NCBI GenBank assembly: GCA_003635265.1
Contig: PYIZ01000048.1
Span: 1-64,000 of the forward strand
DNA length: 64,000 bases
Origin: Candidatus Poribacteria bacterium
GTDB taxonomy: Bacteria > Poribacteria > WGA-4E > PCPOR2b
Reading direction: 5' to 3'
Position 1 is the first letter of the stretch. Each line of letters begins with the position of its first letter. Below the pieces are notes generated by a model. It saw nothing but the letters and a program-made list of their open reading frames with translations. It was not told the DNA's origin and did no database searches. This document shows, piece by piece, positions 25,176 through 34,095 of the stretch. The position numbers and the translations under genes are program-made.

Positions 25176-25952
25176 TTAGGGTTTCGTTTTAACGCCTCGG
25201 AGGACGGATTCGTCGCGCCACGGGGGGATGTGCGCTTCTAGCTCCTTCGTTTCCAAAGCCAATCCTGAGCAGTTAGATGCCAGCACCTCAAAAATCTTAT
25301 TCGCCACGATGCGGTGTCCGAGGTCGTTTGCGTGTACGCCATCGTGGTGGACGAGCCAATCTGCGTCGCGGTACGACCCCAATAGGTCGACGAAAAGGCA
25401 ATCGCACCCATCGGCGACTCCTTTAATTGCCTCGTTGTAGCGATAGAAGAGATCGAGATCGGCGTGGCTCCAGCGTTCACCACCTGCGGTAAAGTCGGTC
25501 ATGTAATACGGACCGGGTAAGACGATTAACGGCTGAATCTGTTCCCGTACGCGCCGGATGATATCACCCATCTCATCGCAAAAGAGGTCAATCGGTGTGC
25601 CACCGCGTGCATCATTGAGTCCGTACGAAATGACCAACAGATCTGGTTCGTTTGCAATAACGTGCTGATCAATGCGCTCGTTGGCGGGCGGATTTCGGTC
25701 GGATTCGAGGTAGGCGGGACCTTTGGTCGAGATTAAGTTCGCACCGATGCCCACGTTGACCAACTCCACAGGGACACGCTGAAATTCGTTGATCAGCCGT
25801 GCCAACTGATTCGCCCAACATCGCTCGCGAATACTGGACCAGCCGCCGGCGGTTGTACTCTCTCCAATGGTCACTAGTTTTTGAAACTCCTTTGTCCACC
25901 AATCCTTTTTGACCGCTCCCAAAGTTGAAACATTAGGATTCTTATGAGTCAT
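25176..25952 (-). CDS. SGNH/GDSL hydrolase
   Basis: Esterase or lipase-like hydrolase of the SGNH fold, about 258 residues. Block I reads TIGESTTAGG, with GES in place of GDS and the nucleophile serine after it. Block II lies near NVGIGANLIS (Gly), block III is ISYGLNDARGG (GxND) and block V is VHHDGVHANDLGH (DxxH). All four SGNH residues are therefore present. AAAGGAGAT precedes the ATG at 25952; an in-frame start at 26012 would lack such a site. No signal peptide. It converges with the glycosidase-like gene upstream on the other strand, so it could deacylate a carbohydrate, as many family members do (inference). Confidence 0.85.
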   Translation of the reverse strand: MTHKNPNVSTLGAVKKDWWTKEFQKLVTIGESTTAGGWSSIRERCWANQLARLINEFQRVPVELVNVGIGANLISTKGPAYLESDRNPPANERIDQHVIANEPDLLVISYGLNDARGGTPIDLFCDEMGDIIRRVREQIQPLIVLPGPYYMTDFTAGGERWSHADLDLFYRYNEAIKGVADGCDCLFVDLLGSYRDADWLVHHDGVHANDLGHRIVANKIFEVLASNCSGLALETKELEAHIPPWRDESVLRGVKTKP

Positions 25953-25984
25953 CACTTTGTATCTCCTTTGAGAGTTTTTAACGG

Positions 25985-26150
25985 ACTTAGGGGTGTGCCC
26001 CGCTAAGGGCACCCCTGCCGTATACTTGTCCCGATTCTCCCCGATAAATCGGGACAGGCGGGATCCCGACCTGTCGGGACTTGATGAGATTTGCCATGCA
26101 AAATAGCGTGGTCTTACAGCCCCTCCACCCCGATAAATCGGGATCCCTTC
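25985..26150. repeat. Cluster of palindromic repeats
   Basis: The 519-bp gap between the SGNH and comB genes holds no gene but many palindromes: a GGGGTG-GCCC/GGGCACCCC hairpin (about 25990-26015), CCCGATAAATCGGG (26040-26053), TCCCGACCTGTCGGGA (26064-26079) and CCCGATAAATCGGG again (about 26129-26142). They belong to the family also seen near 1.3, 22.8, 31.3 and 58.2 kb. Confidence 0.7.
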
Positions 26151-26159
26151 GGACAGGCA

Positions 26160-26395
26160 TTTTTACGTCTCGGCGTGTCCCGCCGTGACGGTTATACAAT
26201 TTTGGACTTGGTTTTCGTCCATGTATGGCTTGGTTAGTCACTCGTCCAAAGTCCCCATGTCACTGGAGAGACGGGAGACCTTGCAAGGCTGCAAGGGTGA
26301 CATTCTCCCGCTTTTGGACGTACCAAAAGTATACCATAATTTACACGCAAAATCAACTAAAGTTATACGATTTGACCCAACGCTAAAGCGTTGAG
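26160..26395 (-). mobile_element. Decayed mobile-element end with hairpin and promoter
   Basis: On the minus strand a perfect hairpin CAACGCTAAAGCGTTG (26393-26378) is followed 21 bp later by TTGATT-N17-TATACT (26356-26328), a near-consensus promoter. The same order, hairpin then promoter, occurs at the end of the 348-bp insertion near 23.1 kb. Downstream are structured sequences such as AAGCGGGAGAATGTCACCC, but no intact reading frame. I take it as the left end of an internally decayed element; the similarity to TnpB-type (IS605/IS1341) ends is a suspicion only. Confidence 0.4.
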
Positions 26396-26471
26396 ATTGT
26401 CTCATTATCTTTCATCCCTGTCTGCCCTCCCGGAAATAAGCTGATGGCTAGTCTATTTTTCCGCCAACCAA

Positions 26472-27176
26472 CTAAGTTATAATCCGTCCGCCAACCAGAC
26501 GAGGCACAATGTCAACGAGATCCATCTGGGCGCAAAATTCGAGGTCTTCTCCCAGTCCAATGCTGGCAACGTGTCGACCGTGATAACAATTTCTCAACAT
26601 CCCAAGCAAATCATCACGATGTGTTTGATAGAGAATCTTTGCTGTTTCAGCGGCATCGGTCAGCTGAGTTCCCGCCAATACCTCCACACATGCACCGGCA
26701 AAAGCGGTATCTTCCGTGCAGAAACCACCGTCTCTGCCGGAACATGCAAGGACAAGTTCGCCTTCTACTTGCGCCAACTGATCCACAATTGCGCGGAGAT
26801 TGAGGAAAGATCCAACGAGAACTCGATCCGCAGCACGGCAGGCTTGTAGGGTACGTGTGCCGTTTGTCGTTGTCAGGACGATTTTCCGGTCTGAAACAAC
26901 GGCTTGGGTATATTCACGCGGTGAATTTCCAAGATCGAACCCATCAACTTTCATTCCGCCGCGCTCGCCGCCGATTAGTGTATTCGGTTGGTCCGCAGCA
27001 AGACGAAACGCATCTTCAGGGGTTAGGACAGGGGTGATAGCTGTCGCGCCGTTTGCCATTGCGAAGGTGATGGTAGTTGTCGCACGCAAAATATCGGTGA
27101 CGACAACCGTTTTGCCGGTGAGGTCGGAAAAGGGGAGGAGATCTGGTGTGAAAACAACATCAATAGAAGCGGGCAT
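26472..27176 (-). CDS. comB: 2-phosphosulfolactate phosphatase family protein
   Basis: ComB-type phosphatase, 234 residues. In coenzyme M synthesis ComB dephosphorylates (2R)-phosphosulfolactate; homologues are widespread in bacteria that do not make CoM, where sulfolactate metabolism or an unknown phosphatase role is assumed. Diagnostic blocks are VVTDILRATTTITFAMANGA, LIGGERGGMKVDGFDLGNSPREY, IVLTTTNGTRTL and LACSGRDGGFCTEDTAFAG, all typical. It sits alone on the minus strand. The start at 27176 has no clear Shine-Dalgarno. Because organosulfur compounds are a theme here (two sulfatases), a sulfonate role is attractive but unproven. Confidence 0.88.
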   Translation of the reverse strand: MPASIDVVFTPDLLPFSDLTGKTVVVTDILRATTTITFAMANGATAITPVLTPEDAFRLAADQPNTLIGGERGGMKVDGFDLGNSPREYTQAVVSDRKIVLTTTNGTRTLQACRAADRVLVGSFLNLRAIVDQLAQVEGELVLACSGRDGGFCTEDTAFAGACVEVLAGTQLTDAAETAKILYQTHRDDLLGMLRNCYHGRHVASIGLGEDLEFCAQMDLVDIVPRLVGGRIIT

Positions 27177-27362
27177 AGATGGTACTCATAAGGAGCAGGT
27201 CGAAAAAGAATAGAACGCAAAGACGCTAGGAAAAGATGGGGGAGCGAGTGTGTGAGGGAGCGTGGGAGCGGGTAAAAAACTCGCCGTCTTGTTCACGCGT
27301 TTCCTCAAATCCTTGCGCCATGGTGTTAAGTGTTCTTAATGGGGTAATCAGGTGTAAGGGTT

Positions 27363-28742
27363 TTACCAAGCGAATCCTGAATCCAAAAAGTTGGTAAAGA
27401 TCTCTGCGTTCAGAAAGCGTTCATCGTCCATGATCTTTCGATGGAGCGGGATGACCGTCTTAATACCCTCAATGGTAAATTCATCCAAAGCCCGCCTCAT
27501 ACGCACAACCGCTTCCTCTCGATCTCTACCGTGGGCAATCAGTTTCGCAATTAAGGAATCGTAGTAGGGCGGCACAGTGTAGCCGGGATAGAGGTAGCCA
27601 TCCACACGGATGCCGATTCCCCCTGGTGGCAGATATGCTTCAACTTTCCCTGGGGAAGGCGTGAGATCGTTATCGGGGTCTTCCGCATTAATTCGGCATT
27701 CGATGGCATGTCCGTTCACCTCAATGTCCGATTGACTGTAGCCGAGTTCTTCACCCCATGCCAGCCGGATCTGCTCTTTGAGCAGGTCGATTCCAGTGGT
27801 CATCTCTGTCACCGTATGCTCGACTTGGATGCGCGTGTTCATCTCCAAGAAGTAGAATTCCTCATCGATATCGACCACGAACTCAATCGTGCCGGCATTG
27901 TTATAGCCAATTGATTTCGCGGCTTTAGCGGCGGCTTTACAGATGTCGTGCCGTGTCTTCGACGATAGAGAAGAAGCGGGGGCTTCTTCAACCAACTTTT
28001 GATGCTTGCGTTGGATGGAACATTCCCGTTCGCCGAGATGGATGACATCCCCGTGATTATCCCCCAAAATCTGGACTTCAATATGGCGAGCATTTTCAAT
28101 CCATTTTTCAACGTAAACTTCGGTGCTGCCAAACGCGGACTGCGCCTCTGCTCTGACTGTGTGGAAGAAGTCCATCAAACTGGTGCCATCATACGCTATT
28201 CGGATGCCGCGTCCACCGCCGCCAGCGACCGCCTTGATACCTACCGGATAGCCAATCTTGTCTGCGATTTCGACCGCTTCTTCAGCATTTTCAACCAAGC
28301 CTTTTCTGACGTTCCGCCGAAGCCTCCGACGGACGCTGCCGCTTCCCGGCACCAACTTGAGTCCCGCTTTCGACATTGTTTCCCGTGCTTCCGCCTTGTC
28401 GCCCATAGTTCTCAAGTTTTCTGCTGTCGGACCGATGAAAGTGACCTCATGAGCTTCGCAAATTTCGGCAAATTGTGCGTCCTCGGATAAAAACCCTGCA
28501 CCGGGATGGATAGCGTCGGCATCCGTTAGTTCAGCGACGGTAATGATGTTCGGGGGTCTGAGATAGCTTTCCGTTGAAGCGGGCGGACCGATACAGTACG
28601 CTTCGTCCGCATACTGGACATGCAATGAATCCTTATCGGCGGTCGAATAGACAGCAACGGTCTTGATACCCATGTCCCGGCAGGCACGGATAACCCTAAG
28701 TGCAATTTCACCACGATTTGCAATTAAGATTTTCTTAAACAT
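27363..28742 (-). CDS. accC: Acetyl-CoA carboxylase biotin carboxylase subunit
   Basis: ATP-grasp biotin carboxylase, 459 residues, which carboxylates biotin on AccB with bicarbonate and ATP. Start FKKILIANRGEIALRVIRACRDMG, the glycine-rich ATP loop VAGGGGRGIR, HIEVQILGDNHGDVIHLGERECSIQRKHQK and FLEMNTRIQVEHTVTE are all diagnostic. Between VPGS (131-134) and LVENAEEA a stretch of about 13 residues (135-147, GSVRRRLRRNVRK) is extra compared with E. coli AccC. Its DNA (28302-28340) is partly palindromic, suggesting an in-frame repeat insertion. Frame and active site are otherwise intact. No accB is adjacent, so the carrier is encoded elsewhere, or the subunit serves another biotin enzyme such as propionyl- or pyruvate carboxylase. 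Confidence 0.93.
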   Translation of the reverse strand: MFKKILIANRGEIALRVIRACRDMGIKTVAVYSTADKDSLHVQYADEAYCIGPPASTESYLRPPNIITVAELTDADAIHPGAGFLSEDAQFAEICEAHEVTFIGPTAENLRTMGDKAEARETMSKAGLKLVPGSGSVRRRLRRNVRKGLVENAEEAVEIADKIGYPVGIKAVAGGGGRGIRIAYDGTSLMDFFHTVRAEAQSAFGSTEVYVEKWIENARHIEVQILGDNHGDVIHLGERECSIQRKHQKLVEEAPASSLSSKTRHDICKAAAKAAKSIGYNNAGTIEFVVDIDEEFYFLEMNTRIQVEHTVTEMTTGIDLLKEQIRLAWGEELGYSQSDIEVNGHAIECRINAEDPDNDLTPSPGKVEAYLPPGGIGIRVDGYLYPGYTVPPYYDSLIAKLIAHGRDREEAVVRMRRALDEFTIEGIKTVIPLHRKIMDDERFLNAEIFTNFLDSGFAW

Positions 28743-28786
28743 TTTTTGAACCTTTGAAAGTTAGCGGTTCAGCCCTGAATCGGAGA

Positions 28787-28864
28787 AAAGAAAGTGTGTA
28801 GGTATGAAAGTGAAGGTGAATCAGGATTCGTCACACTTTCGCACCTACTCCCTTTCTCGCTTTC
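28787..28864. repeat. Long imperfect inverted repeat
   Basis: The left arm, with GTAGGTATGAAAGTG, and the right arm, whose complement contains GTAGGTGCGAAAGTG, form an imperfect palindrome of about 30 bp per arm across the gap between hppA (3' end) and accC (5' end). It may terminate hppA transcripts or be a dispersed repeat. Pairing was done by eye. Confidence 0.5.
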
Positions 28865-28872
28865 AGTCTTTC

Positions 28873-31230
28873 TTATCCCATCCCCAACAAGCCGCCGATT
28901 ACATCGCCGTATTTCGCAATTAATCCTGCGAATACCACCGATACCATCGACATGAGTTTGATGAGGATGTTAAGCGACGGACCTGATGTGTCCTTGAACG
29001 GGTCACCAACGGTGTCACCGACAACAGTTGCATTGTGGTTGTCAGAACCTTTACCGCCGTATTCCCCGCCTTCAATATATTTCTTCGCGTTGTCCCACGC
29101 ACCACCGGCGTTTGCCATCATCACTGCCAGCACGAATCCGGTTGCCAAACCGCCGGCAAGCAAACCAAGAACGCCTGCCACATTGAAGACCAAGCCAACA
29201 AGCACTGGAACGATAATAGCAATCAATGATGGAAGAATCATCTCTCTTTGCGCTCCCACGGTCGAGATCGCAACGCATCGCGCGTAGTCCGGTTTTTCTT
29301 CACGCTTCATGATACCGGGGCGTTCACGGAATTGACGACGGACTTCCTGCACCATCGCGCCGGCGGCACGTCCTACAGCTTTCATCGTTAAAGCACAGAA
29401 GTAAAACGCCATGACCGCACCGATAAACAACCCGATTAGCACTTTGGGATTCATTAGAGTCACGTTGTAGTAGGACATGAATTGGGAAATGCTGACCTTG
29501 ACCGTATCAACCATACCTTCGCCGGGAATGTTTAGTTGCGTCTGGTGTGCCATGTGGATTAGTCCGTAGCGAACCTCCTCAAGGTAAGCGGCGAGGAGAG
29601 CGAGAGCAGTCAATGCCGCCGATCCGATGGCGAAGCCTTTCCCGGTTGCTGCGGTCGTATTTCCAAGTGCGTCGAGTTGGTCTGTGCGCTGACGGACACT
29701 CGGATCGAGTTCGGACATTTCGGCGTTACCGCCTGCGTTGTCTGCGATTGGACCATACGCGTCGGTTGCCAGCGTGATACCGAGCGTCGCGAGCATTCCC
29801 ACCGCGGCGATACCAACGCCGTAGAGTCCCATCAACGTGTCCGTAGCTCCACCCGGAAGGTAGAAGCTGATAGCGACAGCACCGATAACTGTTATCACGG
29901 GAATAGCGGTAGATTCCATGCCCACAGCAATTCCTTCTATGATGACTGTTGCGGGTCCCGTTTCAGCTTGCTTGGCTATGGCGCGTGTGGGTTTATAATC
30001 GTGAGAGGTAAAGATCTCTGTTACTTTGCCGATAATTAGACCGGCGGCCAAGCCTGCTATAATAGCACCCCAAATCTGCCACTTGTTTGGGAGATCAAGG
30101 ATCCATAACACCGGAATCGCACAGATAGCAATGCCGATTGCACTGCCATTGATGCCGAGGTTGAGCGAACCCATCAACTGCCGCATCGTGGCACCCTCTT
30201 TCGTGCGAACCATGTAAATCCCTAGGATCGAGAGGATTACGCCGATCCCTGCAATGATCATCGGTGCGGAGAGATACTTCAACTGAAGCGCGATATTACC
30301 GTGATCTTTCGCTGCAACCGCCGCAACGCCGAGCGCAGCGGTGGCAAGGATTGATCCCGCATAGGATTCGTATAGGTCTGCTCCCATCCCTGCTACATCG
30401 CCAACATTGTCCCCGACGTTATCTGCAATCACAGCCGGATTACGTGGGTCATCTTCAGGAATACCGGCTTCCACTTTCCCTACGAGGTCTGCGCCAACAT
30501 CAGCAGCTTTCGTGTAGATACCGCCGCCGACACGTGCAAAGAGTGCCTGTGTCGAGGCACCCATACCGAAACTCAGCATGATTACAGTGATCTGGGGCAG
30601 CGGATTTGCCCCCAAGAACCCCGGAAAAATCTTTGGAAAAAGGTAATAGAGAATCAGAAACCAACCAGCGATGTCCAATAGCGCGAAGCCGACAACCACC
30701 AACCCCATTACTGCGCCTGCTCGGAAAGAAATCCGCAAACCTGAGTTGAGACCCTCCATCGCGGCACTTGTCGTGCGAGCCGATGCGTTCGTCGCGGTCT
30801 TCATACCAAGAAAACCACAAAGCCCTGAGAAGAAACCACCTGTTAAAAACGCGAAAGGCACCACCTTATTTTGGGCGTTCAATCCGAAAGCCATGATGAC
30901 GAAAATAACGCATAGTACAGCGAAGACAACGCCCACTACTTTATACTGCTGTCTCAGATAAGCCATCGCCCCTTCGCGGACAGCTTGGGCGATTTCTCGC
31001 ATCACATCTGTGCCTTCGCCCTGCCGCATGACCGATTTATAGAAGACAAATGCGAACCCCAAGGCAATCAGTGAGCCGATGGGGACGAGCCACCACGCGG
31101 TGGGTAAGGCTGGGAGCGGTTCTGATTCGGCAAAGGCAGAATTTGCAACTACCATTCCCACCAATGAAGCGAGAAATATTAAATATCCACGGCTCCTTTC
31201 ACGGAGCCGTTTAACAACTGTTTCAAGCAT
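28873..31230 (-). CDS. hppA: K+-stimulated membrane pyrophosphatase
   Basis: Ion-pumping pyrophosphatase, 785 residues with about 16 membrane helices, which couples PPi hydrolysis to H+ and/or Na+ export. VGADLVGKVEAGIPEDDPRNPAVIADNVGDNVGD is the substrate-binding signature, with further Asp-rich sites ATDAYGPIADNAGGNAEM and NHNATVVGDTVGDPFKDTSGPS. The stretch GNTTAATGKGFAIGSAALTAL has Ala where K+-independent enzymes carry Lys, placing it in the K+-dependent class. Whether it moves Na+ or H+ I cannot tell. A hydrophobic N-terminal segment ending SAFAES could be a signal or the first helix. It sits alone between repeat-filled gaps. Confidence 0.95.
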   Translation of the reverse strand: MLETVVKRLRERSRGYLIFLASLVGMVVANSAFAESEPLPALPTAWWLVPIGSLIALGFAFVFYKSVMRQGEGTDVMREIAQAVREGAMAYLRQQYKVVGVVFAVLCVIFVIMAFGLNAQNKVVPFAFLTGGFFSGLCGFLGMKTATNASARTTSAAMEGLNSGLRISFRAGAVMGLVVVGFALLDIAGWFLILYYLFPKIFPGFLGANPLPQITVIMLSFGMGASTQALFARVGGGIYTKAADVGADLVGKVEAGIPEDDPRNPAVIADNVGDNVGDVAGMGADLYESYAGSILATAALGVAAVAAKDHGNIALQLKYLSAPMIIAGIGVILSILGIYMVRTKEGATMRQLMGSLNLGINGSAIGIAICAIPVLWILDLPNKWQIWGAIIAGLAAGLIIGKVTEIFTSHDYKPTRAIAKQAETGPATVIIEGIAVGMESTAIPVITVIGAVAISFYLPGGATDTLMGLYGVGIAAVGMLATLGITLATDAYGPIADNAGGNAEMSELDPSVRQRTDQLDALGNTTAATGKGFAIGSAALTALALLAAYLEEVRYGLIHMAHQTQLNIPGEGMVDTVKVSISQFMSYYNVTLMNPKVLIGLFIGAVMAFYFCALTMKAVGRAAGAMVQEVRRQFRERPGIMKREEKPDYARCVAISTVGAQREMILPSLIAIIVPVLVGLVFNVAGVLGLLAGGLATGFVLAVMMANAGGAWDNAKKYIEGGEYGGKGSDNHNATVVGDTVGDPFKDTSGPSLNILIKLMSMVSVVFAGLIAKYGDVIGGLLGMG

Positions 31231-31264
31231 AAAACATCTCCTTTACAAAATGAAGTAAATCGCG

Positions 31265-31372
31265 CATGTTAAGAAATCGTGCAACAGAAACCGAGTTTTG
31301 AAGTCCCGCGTAGCGTGGATGCTCCCCGATTGCATCGGGGCAAGCTGCGTCGGCAAAAAAACTCGGTTTCTC
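31265..31372. repeat. AGAAACCGAGTTTT inverted-repeat element, copy B
   Basis: The same left flank as copy A (CATGTTAAGA, GTGCAACAG) and arms AGAAACCGAGTTTT (31286-31299) / AAAACTCGGTTTCT (31358-31371). The arms are separated by 58 nt instead of 6. The longer centre holds a CCCCGATTGCATCGGGG palindrome (about 31324-31340), i.e. a nested repeat of the CCCGAT family. Confidence 0.75.
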
Positions 31373-31422
31373 TTCGTGCTTTGGTCTTTCTTTTTACGTA
31401 TTACTCGTTACTCGTTATGTGT

Positions 31423-32754
31423 TCATATTTCATCTATACCAAGTACTTTCATCGCCTCTCCAACGATGTAGATGGAGCCCGCGATACATATAAGATCTGA
31501 GGGTGTGGCGATTGATTGTGCCAACGGTATTGCCTCACGGACGTTCAGACAGACATGGAATTTCGTCCCTGTTTCTGACCATACCCCCGCAATCTCTTCG
31601 GCAGGCGTGACACGCGGGTTATTAAACGCCTGCGTTGTAATAATTTCATCTGCAAACGGACACAAGACCTCACCGATAGCTTGCAGGTCTTTGTCTCGCA
31701 TCAAACCCACAACAAGAATCAAACGGCGGTAGTGAAAAACTTCACGGATGGCTTTACACAGTGCCTCCGCTGACGTTGGAGAATGTGCACCATCCAGCAA
31801 AATGGCCGGGAACCGTCCCACGACTTGCATCCGCCCCGCCCAACGAACCTCTTTCAGACCGGCATAGATGCTGGTTCGGGGAACCTTGTATCCTTCCTGA
31901 CATATACGCTCAATACAACCGATGGCGGTTGCTGCGTTGACCGCCTGATGTTCACCGAGCAGCGATAAAAAGAGGTCCGGATAGAACGCCGATGGTGTTG
32001 TCAGATCGAGCGTCTGTCCATTGATATTCCAGTCCTTGCGCTTTAGGTAAATGTCGCACCCGACGCTGTCCATCGGTGCCTCCCGATCCGCAGCGACGGC
32101 TTCAAACACCGCTTGCGCTTCAGGGACCTGTGGCGCTGATACGACCGGACGATTCGGTTTTATAATCTCTGCTTTTTCTTTCGCTATCGCTTCGTGCGTG
32201 TCTCCGAGTATTGCTGTATGTTCCAAGCTAATCGGTGTGATAACGCTTACAAGCGGATCTACCACATTTGTTGCATCTAGCCGTCCGCCAAGTCCCACCT
32301 CAATGACGGCAAAGTCAACCGCATTGTCCGCAAAGTAAGTAAAGGCAAGGGCTGTATAGATCTCAAAGAATGAGACACGCCCAACCGATTCCAATTCCGT
32401 CATCGCCTCAATTGACGGCTTGAGTCGGGCAACGTATTGTGCAAAATCCTCCTCTGAAATAAGCCGAGAGTCAATACGGCACCGTTCACGCGGGGTAATC
32501 AGATGGGGTTGTGTAAACAAGCCCGTTTTGTAACCCGCATGAGTTAGGATTGAGGCTATCAGTGCTGCCGTTGACCCTTTCCCTTTGCTACCGGCGACAT
32601 GAACAACCTTCAAGCGACGGTGCGGATCCCCCAAGTGTGCTAGCAGGCGAGAGATCCGTTCAAGGTTATAAAAGCGTGCCTGCCTTGAGAAGTCAGGACT
32701 CCTCTCGGAGTTAATAAATGTATCAATATAGGCAAGAGCGGCTTCGTAATTCAA
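31423..32754 (-). CDS. folC: Folylpolyglutamate synthase / dihydrofolate synthase
   Basis: FolC of 443 residues, a Mur-ligase family enzyme that adds glutamate to dihydropteroate and to reduced folates with ATP. The P-loop is VAGSKGKGSTAALIASILTHAGY; GLFTQPHLITPRERC is the folate-binding loop region; FAVIEVGLGGRLDATNVVDP, SLEHTAILGDTHEAIAKEKAEI and LDGAHSPTSAEAL are diagnostic. It starts 7 bp after the glyA stop on the same strand, so glyA and folC form a one-carbon operon, which makes good sense: GlyA loads C1 units on tetrahydrofolate and FolC retains folates in the cell. Length and motif set are normal. Confidence 0.94.
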   Translation of the reverse strand: MNYEAALAYIDTFINSERSPDFSRQARFYNLERISRLLAHLGDPHRRLKVVHVAGSKGKGSTAALIASILTHAGYKTGLFTQPHLITPRERCRIDSRLISEEDFAQYVARLKPSIEAMTELESVGRVSFFEIYTALAFTYFADNAVDFAVIEVGLGGRLDATNVVDPLVSVITPISLEHTAILGDTHEAIAKEKAEIIKPNRPVVSAPQVPEAQAVFEAVAADREAPMDSVGCDIYLKRKDWNINGQTLDLTTPSAFYPDLFLSLLGEHQAVNAATAIGCIERICQEGYKVPRTSIYAGLKEVRWAGRMQVVGRFPAILLDGAHSPTSAEALCKAIREVFHYRRLILVVGLMRDKDLQAIGEVLCPFADEIITTQAFNNPRVTPAEEIAGVWSETGTKFHVCLNVREAIPLAQSIATPSDLICIAGSIYIVGEAMKVLGIDEI

Positions 32755-32761
32755 TTTTAGT

Positions 32762-34024
32762 TTATGTCCATAGATTCAGATCTTCGTAGATCGGAAATTG
32801 TCCACAAAGATCGCGAACTTTCTCCCTTACACCCCGCTTGGTTTCTGCGCTTCTGCGCCCCTCAAGAGTTTCTGTTATCAAATTGGCGATTACCCGCATC
32901 TCTGCCTCTTTCATGCCGCGCCCTGTTATCATCGGTGTGCCAAGACGGACACCACTCGTCGTCGTCGCAGATCGTTTATCCAGCGGAATGGTATTTTTGT
33001 TGACAATAATCCCCGCATCCTCAAGGTGGTCTGCAGCTTGCCGTCCACTCAACTGTTTGTATGCCGTAGTTAAATCAATCAGCATGAGGTGGTTGTCCGT
33101 GCCGCCGCTTACCAAACGAAATCCGTTGTCTATCAGTGCGTCTGCGAGTGCTTTGGCGTTCTTCACAACTTGGCTCTGATATGCTTTGAAGGTGGGTTCC
33201 ATCGCTTCTTTGAAAGCGACCGCCTTCGCAGCGATTGTGTGCATAAAGGGACCGCCTTGTATCCCCGGAAATACCGCGCGATCAACCCTTTCTGCCAGTT
33301 CTTCCCGACACATCACAATTGCGCCACGGGGACCCCGCAACGTTTTGTGAGTCGTTGTGGTGATTATATCACAATAAGGCACTGGATCCGGATGGACATC
33401 TGCCGCGATAAGCCCGGCGATGTGGGCGATGTCTGCCATCAAGTACGCACCGACGGAATCAGCAACTTCTCGCCACCTTGCAAAATCGAACCAACGTGGA
33501 TAAGCACTGCCGCCTACGATAATCAGTTTGGGTTGGTGTTCTTTCGCAAGTTCAGCTATCGTATTGAGGTCGATCTGTTCCGTCTCCGGATCAACACCGT
33601 AAGACACTACGTTGTAATATTGACCTGAGAAATTCTGGGGCAGCCCATGACTCAGATGACCGCCGTGATCTAACCTCATCGACAGAATTGTATCCCCCGG
33701 CTCAAGCAGCGCTTTATACGCTGCCATATTGGCTAAATTCCCGGCGTGCGGTTGGACGTTGACATGATCAACACCGAAAAGCTGCTTCGCACGCTCGATC
33801 GCAAGGCTTTCCACACCATCTGCGGCTGCACAACCGTTATAGTAACGGGCACCGGGTGTTCCTTCGGCGTATTTACTGGTCAGGACACTCGCCTGCATCT
33901 GCATGACCGCTCGACTCACATAATTTTCCGAAGGGATCAGTGTCAAACAATTTCGCAGCCGATCCAAATCTTGCAGCATGATCTGGACAATTTGTGGGTC
34001 AGCTTCACTCAATGATCTGTTCAT
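32762..34024 (-). CDS. glyA: Serine hydroxymethyltransferase
   Basis: PLP enzyme of 420 residues that interconverts serine and glycine while charging tetrahydrofolate with a C1 unit. [72 protein letters not shown] and [17 protein letters not shown] (Schiff-base lysine in THK) are canonical. It is the first gene of the glyA-folC operon on the minus strand. I looked for a glycine riboswitch in the short upstream gap and did not recognise one. All active-site blocks are intact. Confidence 0.96.
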   Translation of the reverse strand: MNRSLSEADPQIVQIMLQDLDRLRNCLTLIPSENYVSRAVMQMQASVLTSKYAEGTPGARYYNGCAAADGVESLAIERAKQLFGVDHVNVQPHAGNLANMAAYKALLEPGDTILSMRLDHGGHLSHGLPQNFSGQYYNVVSYGVDPETEQIDLNTIAELAKEHQPKLIIVGGSAYPRWFDFARWREVADSVGAYLMADIAHIAGLIAADVHPDPVPYCDIITTTTHKTLRGPRGAIVMCREELAERVDRAVFPGIQGGPFMHTIAAKAVAFKEAMEPTFKAYQSQVVKNAKALADALIDNGFRLVSGGTDNHLMLIDLTTAYKQLSGRQAADHLEDAGIIVNKNTIPLDKRSATTTSGVRLGTPMITGRGMKEAEMRVIANLITETLEGRRSAETKRGVREKVRDLCGQFPIYEDLNLWT

Positions 34025-34095
34025 TATTCGGTAATCCTCAGAATTTCTACATCCTCGTTGTATAAAGTTCGGTTTCAGCGTTTAGGGTAGTTGTG

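Noticed and set aside
25987..26241. 84-codon minus-strand frame in the repeat cluster
   Set aside because: It is largely translated palindromes; it may include a relic of a transposon gene, but nothing firm enough to call.
34025..34095. Glycine riboswitch ahead of glyA
   Set aside because: The gap is only about 70 bp and no paired aptamer structure is recognisable.
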